Source: Paenibacillus_AQ nitricinens (GTDB taxonomy: Bacteria > Bacillota > Bacilli > Paenibacillales > Paenibacillaceae). Taken from it: a DNA stretch of 64,000 nt. A program made the position numbers and the translations under genes. Numbering within the stretch: the first letter of the stretch is position 1; every line of letters starts with the position of its first letter. Under the pieces are notes generated by a model. The model was not told where the DNA came from. It worked only from the letters and a program-made list of their open reading frames with translations, and ran no database searches. Shown one piece after another: positions 7,766-20,794 of the stretch. The DNA lies in contig NZ_CP183948.1 of the NCBI RefSeq assembly GCF_052056485.1, positions 2,604,001 through 2,668,000 of the forward strand. Reading direction: 5' to 3'.

Positions 7766-9460
7766 TCATGTAGTGCTGCAGCTGGAGAGCAGCGGCGGGA
7801 ACCATACATGTCGAAGATCAACCCAGCCCTGACTATTAAAGCTTACGCCTCGGACAGAGGGGAGATAAGCAGTTTGGGTGGGTTTTTCATACAAGATGTG
7901 TAGATGATGCTCCTCAAGAAGACGGTTCTCGATAATCCTAAAGCTCTCAGATCTAGCTTCAGGATTGGGTTCTCTTGCAATGGTATAGAGCCAGCCTTCA
8001 ATATCTGCACGGGTATGTGGTTCTATATGTTGAGAGAGCGTGAGGTATAAATCAAATAAACGAAGCTGTTCATCCTCATCACGAAATAAAGAGAAAACAA
8101 TCAGGTCAGATTCCAGCCGAACCGGGCCTTTAAACTCTTCTGGAGACACGGAAACAACCGTACAGGGATAACCTTGATGCTCTAGTTTAGTAGCAATACA
8201 ATCAGCATCGTTAGCATATTGCGGAATGGTAGTTATTTGCAAGGTGACCTCATGGTCTTCCATCGACTTATGCGATACAGACACTGAATCATCTTTTAAA
8301 CAGGATACGATCTTTGCCCGAAGAAGGGGGTCGCTAAGCGGTCCTTTTTTTTGCGTGTTGCAGGTAACAAATTTACGAATGTAGGACTCTGAATGAATCC
8401 GGCTCCAAGAAGAAGAATTGGTGGATGAAGGATTCTGAATCACATGAAAAGCTGAGCTAGTATCGGAGGAACCAGACTCAGTATCCCACGGAACATACAT
8501 TATTTCGACTCGATCTAAATGAGCTCGTCCTTGAAAGTAATAAGGAAAAACCTCCAGTACACAAGTGTCCTCATTCATGTCCACAACCTTAAATGGTCCT
8601 GTCCCCACCGGTCTACGGCCAAAACTAGGTTCGTCCATGCCTTCTAAATCACGCGGAACAATTGCCGCTCTACTCGTACACAAGAAAGGGAGAAATAGCT
8701 CATTGGGCTGTTTAAGCGTAATTTGAACGGTGGATGGATTTAGCGCGGTAACTTGCTGAATTTCTTTGAAAATATAACTATAGAGTGTCCGCTTTGAGGT
8801 TTGCATCAGCCGTCCCAAGGAATAGACTACATCTTTTGCAGTCAGTACTTTTCCATGATGGAATAACACTTCTTTGCGTAGAAAAAAAGTCCAAATCGTA
8901 CGGCTCTCATCCACTTCCCAGGCATGAGCAAGACTTGGTACAATCTTATCCCGCTCTCCGCTGCGTCTCACTAATCCGTCGAAGACATGACTGGAAACAA
9001 AGGACTCTGCCAATAGATTCATATGAAGCGGGTCGAAGGTATGTAGCTGCTGGGTGATGGGAAGCCGCAAGGTATCAATCTGTTTGTCACTACGGATTTC
9101 GGAATGATGACCAAAATAGGTCAGCAGCCAACCTTGTAAGGTATCCTGCAGCGAAGAAGAGCTGGCATGGGTTTTGATGCCTTCAATGGCTTTGTGAACA
9201 TCTTTACGGCTGATGGCCTGCATCATAGATTGAAGTGCAATTTCTTCAGAAGGGACAAGGAACTGTAACAATGAACGACTTCCGCGCCCACGCTTTGGTA
9301 TCCATTGCACCCATTCGAGCTGTATCATTTTATTTACAATGTGCATGGCATTACGATGTGTACATCCGAAGGTCAATGCTAGTTCATCCATCGTAACTGA
9401 GATTTCTGTCGCTCCCCCAAACTGAGAGTGTAGTTTTAAATATTGGCTATGCAGCTTCAT
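7766..9460 (-). CDS. SgrR-like regulator: winged helix fused to a solute-binding domain
   Basis: A 564-residue cytoplasmic protein, ATG 9460 behind GAAGGGATC. Residues 1-110 form a SgrR-type N-terminal winged helix, with a recognition segment of the kind Phe-Gly-Cys-Thr-His-Arg-Asn-Ala. Residues about 150-555 are an extracellular-solute-binding family 5 (oligopeptide/nickel-binding) fold, including Val-Phe-Asp-Gly-Leu-Val, the segment Thr-Ala-Lys-Asp-Val-Val-Tyr-Ser-Leu, and Gly-Thr-Gly-Pro-Phe. There is no signal peptide, so the binding domain is inside the cell and senses a small ligand. It is transcribed divergently from the DUF4173 operon, its most likely neighbour target. SgrR itself responds to sugar-phosphate stress in E. 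coli; the ligand here is unknown. Confidence 0.85.
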   Translation of the reverse strand: MKLHSQYLKLHSQFGGATEISVTMDELALTFGCTHRNAMHIVNKMIQLEWVQWIPKRGRGSRSLLQFLVPSEEIALQSMMQAISRKDVHKAIEGIKTHASSSSLQDTLQGWLLTYFGHHSEIRSDKQIDTLRLPITQQLHTFDPLHMNLLAESFVSSHVFDGLVRRSGERDKIVPSLAHAWEVDESRTIWTFFLRKEVLFHHGKVLTAKDVVYSLGRLMQTSKRTLYSYIFKEIQQVTALNPSTVQITLKQPNELFLPFLCTSRAAIVPRDLEGMDEPSFGRRPVGTGPFKVVDMNEDTCVLEVFPYYFQGRAHLDRVEIMYVPWDTESGSSDTSSAFHVIQNPSSTNSSSWSRIHSESYIRKFVTCNTQKKGPLSDPLLRAKIVSCLKDDSVSVSHKSMEDHEVTLQITTIPQYANDADCIATKLEHQGYPCTVVSVSPEEFKGPVRLESDLIVFSLFRDEDEQLRLFDLYLTLSQHIEPHTRADIEGWLYTIAREPNPEARSESFRIIENRLLEEHHLHILYEKPTQTAYLPSVRGVSFNSQGWVDLRHVWFPPLLSSCSTT

Positions 9461-9571
9461 GGTTTAGATCCCTTCGTAAAATAGGAAATTATTAAAAAAT
9501 TCTTTCTCTTTTTTTTCTTATTTTATCATTTAAAATAAGGATAAGAAAGTAAAAATATGGGGGTGTTTACC

Positions 9572-11077
9572 ATGACCGATGAAACGGAGCTTAAGCCTAA
9601 TCTTAATCGATCACTTGCCGCTTTAATTGTTGCCTTCTTTCTGGCGATTGTTCATCAGTTGTTGTTCTATGGAAATTTGCCGGGTGTTTCTTATCCTATC
9701 TTTGTGTGTCTATTTTATGCGTATATGCTTTATTACGCTAAGGCTAAGCTGCGTAAACTCACTAAAATAAGTTACTTCTGGTTCGGAGCGATTTTCCTAC
9801 TCTCGTTGACCTATGTGTTATTTCATAATCTATTCTACTTTGGGCTCAACCTTTTAGTAATTCCAGTGCTCATTTTATTACATATGACTTATTTACTAAG
9901 TGATAAACGCCCCTCTTGGAGTCAGTTCAAAATACTTTGGGATACGCTCGAGCATTTGCTTCCACAGAATTTTCGTCACTGGGGTACGGTGTTCAAGGAC
10001 ATTAAAAGTAACAGTGATAGTAAGGTGAAGGATGAACGCAAGCAAGTGCTGGGGAAAGTGTTCACAGGACTTGCGATCTCTTTACCGATATTGCTTGTTG
10101 TGATTACCCTGCTGGCCTCGGCCGATGGTGTGTTTCATCATGTGCTCATTTGGCTGCCAAATATGCTGGATCGAATTTCATTTGGTGAAATTATTGTGCG
10201 GACGCTGTGGATACTGCTGTTGGGTATGGGTTTTTTCGGTTTAGTGTGGGGTTTTGTGGACTCGAAGATCTATGACTGGAATGTGCAGCCAAAGGAGTAT
10301 GGTCCTGCGCTGGCACCTGTCGCCTTTAAGGTTGATCCAGTAATTATGACGACAATTCTTATAGCCATTAACACGGTATATGTACTGTTCGTAATCGTCC
10401 AATTTTCTTACTTGTTTGGAGCTTGGGAAGGGATGGTGCCAGAGGGGAGTTCCTATGCTGATTACGCTCGCAGTGGATTTTTCGAACTAATGATGGTGAC
10501 CACGATTAATTTTGTGATTTTATTGCTGGCAGTGGGATCGGAAGGAAAGCGGGGCGGGCTGCTCCAAAAAGTCATTAATATTCTGCTGTATATCTTGGTC
10601 GGCTGTTCCACAGTCATGTTGTATTCCGCTTTTAGTAGATTAACGCTGTATGAAGAGGCGTATGGTTATACTACGATTCGATTCCTGGTTCATGCATTTA
10701 TGATTTTTATGGGATTGCTGTTGATTCTTGCCGCTGTACGGATAGCCGTTCCACGTTTGCCGCTGGCTAAATGTTATATTGTGCTAGGTCTGGCCTCTTA
10801 TATGGTAATGAACTATATCGGGATGGATGTCATTATTGCTAATAAGAATATGGAGCGTTATGAGGTAAGTGGTAAGCTGGACGCAGATTATTTGGTCGGT
10901 CTATCACCGGAGGTCATCCCTTCTCTGATTAAGTTCAGCCGGAAGGAAGACGGGATGCTGGATCAATTTTTGAAAAACGAATGGTGGAACGGAGCACAAC
11001 GAGAGCGCAATTGGCAGTCTTTTAATTTTCCAGAATATCGGGCACAGCGCGAGCTGGAGAAATATTTTGCACAGTAA
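9572..11077 (+). CDS. DUF4173 multi-pass membrane protein
   Basis: About 501 residues with at least ten hydrophobic segments and a cytoplasmic-looking loop near residues 105-150. ATG 9572 is preferred over ATG 9557 because GGGGGTG sits seven bases upstream of the former, whereas the AAGGA upstream of the latter is 15 bases away. The sequence matches the DUF4173 type, recognisable in the region Ala-Asp-Gly-Val-Phe after a membrane segment and the C-terminal Trp-Gln-Ser-Phe-Asn-Phe-Pro-Glu-Tyr-Arg-Ala. Function is not known. The next gene follows after 24 bases and is probably cotranscribed; the SgrR-like gene is divergent. Confidence 0.8.
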   Translation: MTDETELKPNLNRSLAALIVAFFLAIVHQLLFYGNLPGVSYPIFVCLFYAYMLYYAKAKLRKLTKISYFWFGAIFLLSLTYVLFHNLFYFGLNLLVIPVLILLHMTYLLSDKRPSWSQFKILWDTLEHLLPQNFRHWGTVFKDIKSNSDSKVKDERKQVLGKVFTGLAISLPILLVVITLLASADGVFHHVLIWLPNMLDRISFGEIIVRTLWILLLGMGFFGLVWGFVDSKIYDWNVQPKEYGPALAPVAFKVDPVIMTTILIAINTVYVLFVIVQFSYLFGAWEGMVPEGSSYADYARSGFFELMMVTTINFVILLLAVGSEGKRGGLLQKVINILLYILVGCSTVMLYSAFSRLTLYEEAYGYTTIRFLVHAFMIFMGLLLILAAVRIAVPRLPLAKCYIVLGLASYMVMNYIGMDVIIANKNMERYEVSGKLDADYLVGLSPEVIPSLIKFSRKEDGMLDQFLKNEWWNGAQRERNWQSFNFPEYRAQRELEKYFAQ

Positions 11078-11101
11078 AGGTTAGAAAAAGGTGTGAGGAC
11101 A

Positions 11102-11626
11102 ATGAGGAAGAAGCCATTTAGTAAAGGTTGGTCATTTATTATCATTTTTATTGTGGTAGGTTTAAGTTATGGGATTTATCATATCTATTTATATAATGCA
11201 CCAAGGCAAAGTCATTACTCTCGTGTATCCAGCAGTAATCTAGAACAGGAGCGACTGGGAGATATTCAGCTGCTTCAGAGCCTCGAATCACTCAATCAGG
11301 TGCCTAAACCACGTGATGACATTGAACGGTATCAATATTATAATTTGGATAACGAGACAACAGTAGCTACTGCGCGTGGTGATCACCAAATCATTCTAAT
11401 CAGCGTCTATTCCGATCAGAAGATGAGCACTAGCAGAGGGATTCATGTGGGATCTTCTGCTGATGCTGTGATTGAAGCTTACGGCTCTTCTTATTATAAA
11501 AGAGGGGAACAAGGGGCTGATATTATCGGGTATGTGGATAAAATCAATTATCGGAGTTTAGAATTTTGGTTACAAGATCACAAAGTGAATATGATCCGAT
11601 ATAGTGTGGACTCTGTTGTGATGTGA
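11102..11626 (+). CDS. Membrane-anchored hypothetical protein
   Basis: A 174-residue protein. ATG 11102 is chosen because GTGAGG precedes it closely; an in-frame GTG at 11093 is possible. One N-terminal transmembrane segment (residues about 8-28) follows a short basic stretch, with the rest outside. The extracytoplasmic part ends in a segment with His-Val-Gly-Ser-Ser-Ala-Asp-Ala-Val-Ile-Glu-Ala-Tyr-Gly, a pattern seen in several secreted Bacillales proteins of unknown role. It is the second gene of the DUF4173 operon and ends at a strong terminator. Confidence 0.7.
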   Translation: MRKKPFSKGWSFIIIFIVVGLSYGIYHIYLYNAPRQSHYSRVSSSNLEQERLGDIQLLQSLESLNQVPKPRDDIERYQYYNLDNETTVATARGDHQIILISVYSDQKMSTSRGIHVGSSADAVIEAYGSSYYKRGEQGADIIGYVDKINYRSLEFWLQDHKVNMIRYSVDSVVM

Positions 11627-11647
11627 GGTGTTTTAGGATATCTCTTT

Positions 11648-11672
11648 AAAAAGGACATATGTCCTTTTTTTG
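11648..11672 (+). terminator. Terminator after the DUF4173 operon
   Basis: AAAAAGGACAT pairs with ATGTCCTTTTT, giving an almost perfect palindrome with A- and T-runs. Confidence 0.8.
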
Positions 11673-11723
11673 TGGGGTATTCTAAATTACACTTATTTGA
11701 GCAAACACTTGAGGGGGCACAAC

Positions 11724-12422
11724 ATGCAGACGATAAATGACCGTGAGGCAGTCCGTGCCTTGGCAGTGAAGAACGGTCTGGATGGAATATTTAGTCCGCT
11801 AGTAACTTACAAAATGGAATTGAGACGTTATACGGATGAAGAAAAGCTATGTTTGGTTGGAGATCAATTGGATGGAATGTTCATATTAGTCGAGGGCAAG
11901 CTCAAAATTCAGACGCTGCTGCCAAACGGCAAGTCTATGCTGGTGCGGTTTACAAATCCTATATCAGTCATAGGGGATGTGGAGCTGCTTCATCGCTTTC
12001 CTGTTAAGAATCAAGTGGAGTCTGTGGGTGAGAGCTTGATTCTTTTTGCGGGGAGAAGATTACTGCTGAGAGAGCTTGAGGAAAATACAGCGTTGCTCCG
12101 TTTTCTAGTAGGAGAACTTAGTCATAAATTACATACGCTCGGCCAAGCCTCCGCACTTAACCTGTTGTATCCGGTGGAGAATCGCTTTGCCAGTTATTTG
12201 ATGTCTTTATTCGCTGATAAAAACGGAGACCGACGAGTGGAGGAGATTAGAACCTCCAGCCTTATAGAAACAGCAGAACTGCTTGGTACAAGCTATCGGC
12301 ATTTGAATCGAATCGTACGTCGTTTTATTGATGAAGGAATTATTACAAGAAATCGAGGACGCTTAAGTGTGCTTGATGAATCCAAGCTCGCTGAGCTGGC
12401 AAATGGAAATTTATACGAATAA
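11724..12422 (+). CDS. Crp/Fnr-family transcriptional regulator (YeiL-like)
   Basis: A 232-residue regulator from ATG 11724 behind GAGGGGG. Residues about 20-135 form the cyclic-nucleotide-binding-type beta barrel, with Gly-Met-Phe-Ile-Leu-Val-Glu-Gly-Lys-Leu-Lys and a following Ser-Val-Ile-Gly-Asp-Val-Glu-Leu. Residues about 150-225 form a winged helix with the recognition helix near Thr-Ser-Tyr-Arg-His-Leu-Asn-Arg-Ile-Val-Arg. There is no Fnr-type cysteine cluster. It resembles the YeiL branch, which has been linked to survival under nitrogen starvation in E. coli. Its targets are unknown. Flanked by terminators, so monocistronic. Confidence 0.85.
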   Translation: MQTINDREAVRALAVKNGLDGIFSPLVTYKMELRRYTDEEKLCLVGDQLDGMFILVEGKLKIQTLLPNGKSMLVRFTNPISVIGDVELLHRFPVKNQVESVGESLILFAGRRLLLRELEENTALLRFLVGELSHKLHTLGQASALNLLYPVENRFASYLMSLFADKNGDRRVEEIRTSSLIETAELLGTSYRHLNRIVRRFIDEGIITRNRGRLSVLDESKLAELANGNLYE

Positions 12423-12490
12423 AAAAAGATCTCTGAAGACCATTAGTTCCTGCCTGGGCCGGAAGTAGGGGTCTTTTTGTTTTTTTTAAG
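12421..12490 (+). terminator. Terminator after Crp/Fnr regulator
   Basis: AGACC and GGTCT arms enclose an inner hairpin; A-run before and a long T-run after. Confidence 0.7.
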
Positions 12491-12583
12491 CAAATATTCA
12501 GTTCAAATTCAGAGTGCCTTAAGAAAATGATAGTAGGATAAAAGTACCAAGTAGATATACATACATAGAGATGAGGAAATACG

Positions 12584-14278
12584 ATGACGAAAAGTATTCG
12601 TGGAAAAATAGTCCTAGGCTTTGCTGCGGTAATTGTAGTCTTTTTAGTCGCTATAGCCGGAAACACTTTGTTTCAAGGTAAGGTTACCTTACTGACAGAT
12701 CAGGTCAATCATAACTGGGACAAGCTGTCATTAGTTCAAGACTTAACGGATAAGATTCGTACAGCAGACGAACTGGGTGCCCGTTATGTGATGAGCAACA
12801 CAGAGGAGGAACGAAAGTCCTATTTGTCTCAGTATGAAGAAATGCTTCCATTGATTGAGAATGCGATTACAGCGCTGGAGAGTGCGGAATTAAGCGAAGC
12901 TGAACTAACAGGTGTAACAGAACTAAAGACTAAATGGAATGATTATTTACTAGTATTGAAGGAAGCGTTTGCCTTAGCCAAGGAGGGTAATTTCCCTGAA
13001 GCGCAGAAGAAGTTCACGAATCTATCTCTAGATGCTATGGTCGAATCTCAGATTGTGTTTCAGAATATGCTCATGGAGGAAATTCAGAATGGGCAGAGTC
13101 AAGCAGATTCGCATCGCAACAACGCCTTGATTACTAGCCTGGGTGTGACCGGTTTGTCAGTCATTCTCGCCGTCATCCTTGCCCTCTTAATCTCTGGGAG
13201 AATTATTAAACCGCTTCGTGATGTGAACACACAGCTAAAGGAGATTGCCGATGGGGATGCCGATCTTACTCGTAAGCTGAGCGTCCGTTCTAAGGATGAG
13301 ATTGGTGAGCTGGCTTCTAATTTTAATAAAATGACAGATAATCTGAGCACGATGATTGAACAGGTCAGGCTATCAGCCAATCGTTTAGCAGATTCCTCTT
13401 CTAAGCTTACTTCAGATAGTGGAGTGACGGCAGGTGCTACAGAACGAATATCGGATATTATGGGTGAAGTGGCCTCGGGAACCGCTAAACAGATGAATGA
13501 TTTACAGACTAATACGATTACAATCTCGGAAATATCGCTAGGAATCGGACAAATTGCTGCCAGCGTGCAGGATATATCCGAAGCCTCCCATCGTTCCGCA
13601 GCGTTTGCCATCGCTGGAGATGAATCCATTCAGGCTGCAGGACAGCAGATGGAATCGATTAATTGTTCCATTCAGTCCTTATCCCAGCAAGTCCAAGGCT
13701 TTGTGAATCGATCTCAGCAGATCAGCACTATTGTAGGCGTCATAAAAGGAATCGCATCGCAGACGAATATGCTGGCCTTAAACGCGACCATTGAGGCGGC
13801 GCGCGCTGGTGAGCAGGGTAGAGGTTTCGCTGTAGTTGCTGACCAGGTTCGAAAGCTTGCGGAGCAATCCGCAGAATCCGCCAATCAAATTGCAGAAATG
13901 GCGAGTGGGATTCAAAGTGAAGCAGATGATGCCATGAAAGTCATGAGGAGCAGTATGAGTGAAGTAAAGGGAGGTACGGAAATTATTGAGGAAGCGGGTC
14001 GTTCCTTTAGTGAGATTCGCGTATCTATAGATTCACTAGCTGAACAGGTTCAGGACGTATCTGGTGCGGTGGAGGAGATTACGGCGGCATCGGATGAGAT
14101 CGTGGAATCAATTCGCAGCGTCACGCAGATCTCAGAAACAACTGCAGCGAGTACACAGCATGTATCAGCAGCCTCGCAAGAGCAAATGGCTTCGGTCGAA
14201 CAAATTGCTTCTTCAGCAAATAATTTAAGTACGATGGCGCGTGGACTGCAGGGTTTGGTAGCTAGATTTAATGTATAA
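12584..14278 (+). CDS. Methyl-accepting chemotaxis protein
   Basis: A 564-residue chemoreceptor. Residue 1-30 is the first membrane segment, then a four-helix-bundle sensor (about 31-180, Leu/Glu-rich), the second membrane segment near 185-205, a HAMP domain (about 206-260, with Ile-Ile-Lys-Pro-Leu), and the MCP signalling domain. The signalling tip carries the conserved segment Gln-Thr-Asn-Met-Leu-Ala-Leu-Asn-Ala-Thr-Ile-Glu-Ala-Ala-Arg-Ala-Gly-Glu and the downstream Gly-Arg-Gly-Phe-Ala-Val-Val-Ala. It would couple via CheW to CheA. Ligand unknown. Single gene with its own terminator. Confidence 0.92.
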   Translation: MTKSIRGKIVLGFAAVIVVFLVAIAGNTLFQGKVTLLTDQVNHNWDKLSLVQDLTDKIRTADELGARYVMSNTEEERKSYLSQYEEMLPLIENAITALESAELSEAELTGVTELKTKWNDYLLVLKEAFALAKEGNFPEAQKKFTNLSLDAMVESQIVFQNMLMEEIQNGQSQADSHRNNALITSLGVTGLSVILAVILALLISGRIIKPLRDVNTQLKEIADGDADLTRKLSVRSKDEIGELASNFNKMTDNLSTMIEQVRLSANRLADSSSKLTSDSGVTAGATERISDIMGEVASGTAKQMNDLQTNTITISEISLGIGQIAASVQDISEASHRSAAFAIAGDESIQAAGQQMESINCSIQSLSQQVQGFVNRSQQISTIVGVIKGIASQTNMLALNATIEAARAGEQGRGFAVVADQVRKLAEQSAESANQIAEMASGIQSEADDAMKVMRSSMSEVKGGTEIIEEAGRSFSEIRVSIDSLAEQVQDVSGAVEEITAASDEIVESIRSVTQISETTAASTQHVSAASQEQMASVEQIASSANNLSTMARGLQGLVARFNV

Positions 14279-14284
14279 CACGAA

Positions 14285-14340
14285 GCTTCAGAGAGCTAAG
14301 GGATTTCATCCCTGCTGTTTTCTCTGAGGCTTTTGTTTTG
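14285..14340 (+). terminator. Terminator after chemoreceptor gene
   Basis: GCTTCAGAGA pairs with TCTCTGAGGC, with an inner GGGAT/ATCCC hairpin, then TTTTGTTTTG. Confidence 0.75.
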
Positions 14341-14643
14341 TTGAACGTAATATCCCACATAGAAAGCATAGAAATCGCCATCGACGGATATCTACCTATA
14401 ACTTATATTATTACCATTATTAGTTAGTTATGGTCAATCACTTGATACATCTCAGAGACTTGTTAAAGTGAGAGTCAAGGATACAGGAGGATGACTGGCA
14501 GCTAATAATAGAGAGTGATTGTTAAGTTTCGTCGGAACACTATCAGATCAGTTTAGGAGGCGAATGTCTATAACAATACTATTTTGAAAGCGTATTCTTA
14601 ATAGCTGCATAGCTTCACAAAATCTTTGGGAGGTGGTTCTCTA
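14341..14643 (+). promoter_or_regulatory. Leader/promoter region of the GH87 gene with a cre-like site
   Basis: This 300-base stretch has no gene. Near its end, positions 14585-14598 match the catabolite control consensus TGWAANCGNTNWCA at 12 of 14 positions. A seven-residue micro-ORF starts just after an AGGAGG at about 14556. No convincing -35/-10 pair was found by eye. Confidence 0.35.
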
Positions 14644-18540
<3,897 letters not shown>

Positions 18541-18566
18541 TAATCATTGATACCATGCCAATAATG

Positions 18567-18607
18567 AACAGCCGTCTCCGCTTATAATGCGGAGGCGGCT
18601 GTTTCAG
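18567..18607 (+). terminator. Terminator after GH87 gene
   Basis: AACAGCCGTCTCCGC pairs with GCGGAGGCGGCTGTT over a short AT-rich loop; the downstream T-run is short. Confidence 0.75.
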
Positions 18608-18693
18608 GTTAGAGGAACGGGAGGTCTGAATCGACAGGAGGTGCCGCTCAAGTTACAATAATGGAAGGAAAAGAATTGAAGGAGGCTCTAGGA

Positions 18694-19614
18694 ATGACAT
18701 CCCTTGTTGTTAACAATATCACTGAGCTGATTGGGAATACACCGGTTGTGCGACTAAATCGGTTGACCACACCCCAAGATGCAGAACTATATGTAAAGCT
18801 GGAACGCTTCAATCCCAGTGGCAGTGTAAAGGACAGAGCCGCTTATAATCTGATTCTGCAAGCAGAACTAGCTGGGCTACTGAAACCCGGAGGGACTATT
18901 ATAGAGCCGACAAGTGGAAATACAGGCATTGGATTGGCTATGAATGCCGCTGCAAAAGGTTATAAAGCGATTCTTGTCATGCCTGATAATATGACGAAGG
19001 AACGAATCAATATTCTAAAGGCTTATGGTGCTGAAGTGGTCCTGACACCTGCAGCGGAGCGGATGCCGGGGGCTATAGCGAAAGCAATCGAGCTGGGGAA
19101 AGAAGTGGCGAACAGCTTTATTCCACAGCAATTCGAGAATAAAGCGAACCCTGACATTCACCGGACAACGACAGCGCTTGAAATTATGGAGCAAATGGAA
19201 GGAAAGCTGGACGTGTTCGTTGCATCGTCAGGGACAGGAGGCACGATTACAGGAACTGGAGAAGTATTGCGTGAGCAGCTTCCTGATATTCGCATTCTTG
19301 TTGTTGAGCCGCAAGGCTCGCCAGTGTTATCCGGGGGAAAGCCCGGACCGCATAAACTGGTTGGAACCAGTCCGGGCTTTGTACCCGCCATTCTGAATAC
19401 GAAGATCTACGATGAAATCGTTCAAGTTTCGGATGAAGATGCATTGCAAACGTTGAGAACGCTGGCTGCACTGGAAGGGATTCTGCTCGGTCCATCAGGT
19501 GGTGCCGCAGTATGGACTGCATTGCAGGAAGCACGGCGCCTCGGACCCGGCAAGCGAGTGCTATGTATTGCGCCTGATGCAGGGGAACGTTACCTGAGCA
19601 TGGGAATATTCTAA
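18694..19614 (+). CDS. cysK: Cysteine synthase (O-acetylserine sulfhydrylase)
   Basis: A 306-residue PLP enzyme converting O-acetylserine and sulfide to cysteine. ATG 18694 is preferred over ATG 18661 because AAGGAGG lies about eight bases upstream and the resulting length is typical. The Schiff-base Lys46 lies in Asn-Pro-Ser-Gly-Ser-Val-Lys-Asp-Arg, the substrate loop is Thr-Ser-Gly-Asn-Thr-Gly-Ile-Gly, and the phosphate-binding loop is Gly-Thr-Gly-Gly-Thr-Ile-Thr-Gly. It is followed 20 bases later by a lipoprotein gene. No T-box or SAM riboswitch was seen in the 150-base upstream region. As several CysK paralogs are common in this group, a YtkP-like paralog is possible. Confidence 0.9.
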   Translation: MTSLVVNNITELIGNTPVVRLNRLTTPQDAELYVKLERFNPSGSVKDRAAYNLILQAELAGLLKPGGTIIEPTSGNTGIGLAMNAAAKGYKAILVMPDNMTKERINILKAYGAEVVLTPAAERMPGAIAKAIELGKEVANSFIPQQFENKANPDIHRTTTALEIMEQMEGKLDVFVASSGTGGTITGTGEVLREQLPDIRILVVEPQGSPVLSGGKPGPHKLVGTSPGFVPAILNTKIYDEIVQVSDEDALQTLRTLAALEGILLGPSGGAAVWTALQEARRLGPGKRVLCIAPDAGERYLSMGIF

Positions 19615-19634
19615 CTTCGTTTGGAGGAATAAGA

Positions 19635-20588
19635 ATGAATAAGGTCATGATAAGTTTCTTAATTGTTCTTATGTTGGTGGGTTGTTCTGGAAACAGCTCG
19701 TTGACGAGTAATGAGGATCATTTAGACTCTACACCGGAACAAAGTGCGGAAACTGTATCGCCTTCTCCAGCGCTTCCTCCTAGCGAAGAGCCAACGCCAA
19801 GCATACAGCAGACAGAAGCTTATCTAGATACCAAGAAGCTGAGAGGGAATTTTGGCTTTGCGGATGCAGAGGGGCGGAATATGCTAGTCACCGGGCACGA
19901 AAAAGGGCTGGACCAGGAGATGGCACAATTAAATGAGGCTATTGGTGATCAGGGGAATGTATTAAAGGTTAAATTTAATAAATGGCAGGATGGAACAGAG
20001 AACAGTAATGGCCGGGAGATGGCGCATAATTTTGAGAATCTGGCGGGTTATCTTTATACGGTGGAAGAGGAAAGTGCGACCCCGGATGAAACCTACTATT
20101 TGACGGATCAAATAGACTTTAAGGTTGATGCGCTTTTGCCGGTTGAAACTTTAGAGGGTCAAGAAGCTTTGTCTACTGTGGAAGTAAGTGTTCGAGAGCG
20201 TATTGTAGATACGAAAAAACGTGAAATTCAGAAAATATGGAAGCTAGCAGACCTATCTGCAAATCGGCAGCTGTATCTCGTTCAATTTGTAAGGTTGGAT
20301 CAGGAGATGTTATTTAGTCTTGTCTGGAAAGAAAAAGATGAATTTACCTTCATGGACTATCCGGCGGTGATTCAAGGCGATGAATATTCAGTTTGGCGGG
20401 TGGATGATGGCGGTGAGGTCAGGCCTGAAATGTTCTCTATTCTTTTTGTAGCTGAAACCTCTGAGGGTCCGCTAGTCGGTATGAACTGGTGGGGGGCAGA
20501 GGGAGTCAATACATTTTTCTTGCACAAAGAAGGAGATTCGTTTAAGGAAATGGACATCCAATATGGACGGTATACTTCGCCGATATAG
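19635..20588 (+). CDS. Lipoprotein of unknown function
   Basis: A 317-residue protein, ATG 19635 behind TTGGAGGAAT. Residues 1-17 form a lipoprotein signal ending Met-Leu-Val-Gly-Cys. A Ser/Pro/Glu-rich low-complexity linker (about 20-60) separates the lipid anchor from a globular domain that I do not recognise. The domain contains alternating beta-like segments and a late Gly-Met-Asn-Trp-Trp-Gly-Ala-Glu-Gly motif. The 20-base gap to cysK suggests cotranscription, but no functional link is evident. Confidence 0.75.
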   Translation: MNKVMISFLIVLMLVGCSGNSSLTSNEDHLDSTPEQSAETVSPSPALPPSEEPTPSIQQTEAYLDTKKLRGNFGFADAEGRNMLVTGHEKGLDQEMAQLNEAIGDQGNVLKVKFNKWQDGTENSNGREMAHNFENLAGYLYTVEEESATPDETYYLTDQIDFKVDALLPVETLEGQEALSTVEVSVRERIVDTKKREIQKIWKLADLSANRQLYLVQFVRLDQEMLFSLVWKEKDEFTFMDYPAVIQGDEYSVWRVDDGGEVRPEMFSILFVAETSEGPLVGMNWWGAEGVNTFFLHKEGDSFKEMDIQYGRYTSPI

Positions 20589-20620
20589 ATAGGAATTCAC
20601 TGTAAACGTAGAAATGGTTA

Positions 20621-20650
20621 GGTGCATCGTAAGATGTATCTTTTTTTTGC
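20621..20650 (+). terminator. Terminator after lipoprotein gene
   Basis: GGTGCATC pairs with GATGTATC using two G-T pairs over GTAA-like loop, followed by eight T residues. Confidence 0.65.
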
Positions 20651-20794
20651 TACAATATAAGAAAGCTTGCTTATGATAGTATAAATGTCGGCATTCATCT
20701 TTTAAAATACTTAAATTTGTAACATTAATAGGTCAATATAGCCCGATCGAGTCATGTGGCTAAGATAAGACGGTGATAATGTTATTCATAAGAT

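Noticed and set aside
7718..7903. Small plus-strand ORF after the DinB gene
   Set aside because: Lies mostly inside the SgrR-like gene on the other strand and has no family features.
18541..18693. T-box or SAM riboswitch before cysK
   Set aside because: Region is only about 150 bases, contains the GH87 terminator, and no T-box or SAM-type conserved motif could be found.
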